Source: Pyrobaculum oguniense TE7 (lineage in GTDB: Archaea; Thermoproteota; Thermoprotei; Thermoproteales; Thermoproteaceae). From it: a stretch of 64,000 bases of DNA. The notes below the pieces were generated by a model. The model worked only from the letters and a program-made list of their open reading frames with translations. It was not told where the DNA came from and made no database searches. Both the position numbers and the translations under genes were made by a program. The stretch covers positions 2,079,233-2,143,232 of the forward strand of contig CP003316.1 of assembly GCA_000247545.1 (NCBI GenBank), read 5' to 3'. Position 1 is the stretch's first letter. Each line of letters opens with the position of its first letter. Shown here piece after piece: positions 61,082-64,000 of the stretch.

Positions 61082-62598
61082 CCTCTTAAGAACGCCCCTA
61101 CGGCGAAAGAAGCCACGAAGATGGCTAGGAATAACATCGCCAGATACAGCAAGCCACCTCTGGTCGAGAAGCTTATCTTAGAGAATAGGAAGTAGTAGCC
61201 GATGGCCATAATCCCAAGCGCGAAGTATAACATACTCATCCCGACGCCGCCCAGCGTTGCGCCCCCCGAGATCTTGGACATAGCCTCGGTCAGCTTTATC
61301 ATCGAGGTGTTTACAAAGGCCACCATGGCCGCGCCGGCCAGTGCTAGAAACCTGGTTACGTTAAGTGTTTTCCCTATTTCGTTTCTGTACTCGAAGAGCT
61401 TCACCACAAAGTTCTGGAGCTGGTCAATTGTTGCGCGTGGTAGTGTGCCGAGGCGGTAGATATCAAACAGCATCCTGAGAACTACGGACATTACGGGTTG
61501 CATATCTTTTAACACAACGTCTTCAAGCTTGTGATCCCCCACCTTCATTGTCTGGAGTATGGCAGCTGCCTTCTTGTTAAAGGGGCCATAGTCGCCAAAG
61601 GTTATTGCGTTCTCCACGGCGCGGTAGACAGAGGGCGCCCTCTTCAACTCGTCGAATACCGTGTAGACGAAGTCCATAAACCCCCTCTCAAAGGCTCTAG
61701 CTTCGATCTTTTCGCGAGTAATTACCCATCCAGCTAGCGCAACGGCGAATGCGAGCAAGGGGGCGTACTGGGCAATTGGCGTGAGGCCTATGACAATCAT
61801 CGCTACAGATGAGGCTATGCCAAAGATGAGGGGGAGCAGGCGGAAGTCCATTTTCATGAGAGGTACGTTAATAAACAGCGCCATCACGACGCCGAGGACG
61901 GCGGGGAGGAGGCCGCCCATTAGTATAAGCATGGCGGGGTTCCCTCTGCCTATCACCACGGCCGTCACCGACAACATGGCAAGGCCGACGACGAGAGAGG
62001 ATATTAAGGAGGTGAGCCTATCCATACGCCTCTGCATTGCGGTTGAGAACTCCACTATGTCCATATCCATGTAGAGGGAAAGCTTGGCTACGATGTCTTC
62101 GCCTATCCTCAGCGACGTGTAGAGAGAGTTGAACCGGTACACCAGTTTTTGGGGGGCTAGCTTCTCCACGGCTCTCTTCATCGAGTCTAGAGGCTCCATC
62201 CCTATCATCCTGGCGTTGTTCCACGCGGCGATAGCCAAAGTCCTAACGCCAGGGAGCTCCTTGTACCGCGTCATGCGCTCGATGAGGAGGTTGAGGTGCG
62301 CCTTTGTGGCAAAGCCCATTTGCACTAGCGCAGTAAAGAACACCATCTCTGTGGAAAGCATCTCGCGTATCGATCCAGCTCGTACAGACACAATCAACTT
62401 CGGCATCATAAACACCATAGCGCCGGCGCCCAGGATGAGAGGGGCAAGCGGGAAGCCTAACGCCAGTAGCACGGCTCCTGCGGCTACAACGCCTAGACCC
62501 AACGTGGTGAAGAGCCTCGCTGTATTGCGAAACTTCAGCGGATCGAGATCGGTCTTCTCAATTCCCCGCAGTTGCCATTTAGCTATGGCTCCTAACAC
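61078..62598 (-). CDS. Type IV pilus platform membrane protein (TadC/FlaJ-like)
   Basis: A 506-aa polytopic protein with two related halves, each having a soluble helical GspF-like domain followed by membrane helices. Hydrophobic clusters lie at about 32-75, 215-290 and 390-505. Residues REMLSTEMVFFTALVQMGFA and KELPGVRTLAIAAWNNARMIG mark the first GspF domain. It anchors filament assembly in the membrane with the downstream ATPase. The GTG at 62598 has ATATTTAAC about 28 nt upstream. Confidence 0.85.
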   Translation of the reverse strand: MLGAIAKWQLRGIEKTDLDPLKFRNTARLFTTLGLGVVAAGAVLLALGFPLAPLILGAGAMVFMMPKLIVSVRAGSIREMLSTEMVFFTALVQMGFATKAHLNLLIERMTRYKELPGVRTLAIAAWNNARMIGMEPLDSMKRAVEKLAPQKLVYRFNSLYTSLRIGEDIVAKLSLYMDMDIVEFSTAMQRRMDRLTSLISSLVVGLAMLSVTAVVIGRGNPAMLILMGGLLPAVLGVVMALFINVPLMKMDFRLLPLIFGIASSVAMIVIGLTPIAQYAPLLAFAVALAGWVITREKIEARAFERGFMDFVYTVFDELKRAPSVYRAVENAITFGDYGPFNKKAAAILQTMKVGDHKLEDVVLKDMQPVMSVVLRMLFDIYRLGTLPRATIDQLQNFVVKLFEYRNEIGKTLNVTRFLALAGAAMVAFVNTSMIKLTEAMSKISGGATLGGVGMSMLYFALGIMAIGYYFLFSKISFSTRGGLLYLAMLFLAIFVASFAVGAFLRG

Positions 62599-62641
62599 AT
62601 AACGTTGCGATGCTAATGTTAAATATTTTGCTTTGCGCCTC

Positions 62642-63172
62642 CTATAGAGGACAAGCCATTAGAAAGGCATCTTCGCCATCGCTGTAGTATCCGGGAATTC
62701 GCCCAACCACTTTGTAGCCTAGTTTTTCATAAAGGGATATCGCTGGCATATTGGAGACCCGGACTTCGAGATATACCTCCGACGCGCCGTAAAACACTTT
62801 CATGGCCTTCATGGCCCTCAACATCATTGCAGTGGCGATGCCAAGCCTCCTCGCGTCGGGGAGCACGCCCACAGAGACGATATGTCCCTTCCTCACAGCC
62901 TTCCCCTTCTGGATATTGCTCCAGCCATATTCGACACGAGACATGACATAGCCTACTACTCTGCCGTCTATCTCGGCAACGATGAAGGCTTTGGGGAACT
63001 GCTCCAAGTGCTCAACAAAAAACCAAGTAGGGTAGTTTTCCGGTAGCACTTTCCTATTTATCATGATCACATCGTTGAGATCCTTGGTAGTGGCTTCCCT
63101 GATCACAAATGCGGTCTTGCCGTCTTTACCCATAAGCCTCTGGGGACCCTCTAGTACAATTTCGAGGGTCAT
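62642..63172 (-). CDS. N-terminal acetyltransferase, RimI/Ard1 (NatA-like)
   Basis: A 176-aa GNAT enzyme. Acetyl-CoA binding is seen in HIVSVGVLPDARRLGIATAMM (R-x-x-G-x-A pyrophosphate loop, residues in order), the substrate side in WFFVEHLEQFPKAFIVAE and VSNMPAISLYEKLGY. It resembles archaeal Ard1/RimI that acetylates protein N-termini. It begins 2 bp after pyrB, so the two form an operon. Confidence 0.9.
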   Translation of the reverse strand: MTLEIVLEGPQRLMGKDGKTAFVIREATTKDLNDVIMINRKVLPENYPTWFFVEHLEQFPKAFIVAEIDGRVVGYVMSRVEYGWSNIQKGKAVRKGHIVSVGVLPDARRLGIATAMMLRAMKAMKVFYGASEVYLEVRVSNMPAISLYEKLGYKVVGRIPGYYSDGEDAFLMACPL

Positions 63173-63174
63173 GG

Positions 63175-64000
<826 letters not shown>

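Overview
The window is chromosomal DNA from a hyperthermophilic crenarchaeon of the Thermoproteales, most likely a Pyrobaculum species. The evidence is archaeal information-processing genes throughout (Cbf5, L14e, S17e, L2, L37e, Sm-like protein, TFE-alpha, MBF1, aCPSF1, archaeosine transglycosylase), ATP-dependent DNA ligase, introns at non-canonical positions in both tRNA genes, and an Sm-like protein that I recall as nearly identical to SmAP1 of P. aerophilum. Most genes have an A/T-rich TATA element 25-29 nt upstream of an ATG, GTG or TTG with no leader. I used that spacing to choose many starts, often downstream of the first possible start codon.

Layout. 0-4.4 kb (- strand): AAA-type ATPase, Gfo/Idh/MocA oxidoreductase, VIT-like membrane protein, DUF211, Cbf5 and L14e. 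4.7-6.7 kb (+): two cysteine-cluster proteins and a small OsmC-like protein. 6.8-7.4 kb: tRNA-Glu and tRNA-Arg, both with introns, flanking a decayed TnpB remnant. 7.4-16.3 kb: Clp1 RNA kinase, a NfeD-like protein, a coiled-coil pair, a sugar kinase/nucleotidyltransferase operon, DNA ligase, CyaB, a proline-rich thioredoxin-fold protein and a diverged AMMECR1 protein.

16.4-30 kb is a cell-surface locus: a 2685-aa secreted protein with a C-terminal membrane anchor, an N-terminally anchored protein with Ig/CARDB-like repeats, and a divergent 1192-aa surface protein with an HEVGH metalloprotease motif. 30-31.9 kb holds two retropepsin-like genes (one frameshifted) and a frameshifted coiled-coil pseudogene with 11-residue repeats. 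31.9-38.2 kb: CysS, aCPSF1 (FttA), pyruvate kinase, MEMO family protein and S2. 38.2-41.6 kb: a zinc-ribbon/FHA protein beside a membrane Ser/Thr kinase, then MoaA and a ModE-like regulator. 41.6-46.5 kb: enolase, proteasome beta, FKBP, S17e, L2 and type 2 IPP isomerase. 46.5-56 kb: a tandem MoaC-like protein, GlyA, an SDR, an Fe-S protein, cytidine deaminase, Mrp ATPase, MarC, L37e/Sm, MBF1 and HflX. 55.8-64 kb: TFE, PAC2, archaeosine transglycosylase, a type IV pilus-like ATPase/platform operon, a GNAT acetyltransferase and pyrB running off the right edge.

The most unusual items are: a MoaC-like protein made of two tandem units whose catalytic residues are lost in complementary fashion; an archaeosine transglycosylase apparently split into catalytic and PUA genes about 3 kb apart; the giant surface-protein locus with one palindromic TATA box firing both ways; a 37-aa CxxC/CxxC microprotein coupled into the pilus-like operon; candidate C/D box sRNAs at promoters; and the decaying genes near 30-32 kb. 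No CRISPR array, rRNA gene or intact insertion sequence was seen.
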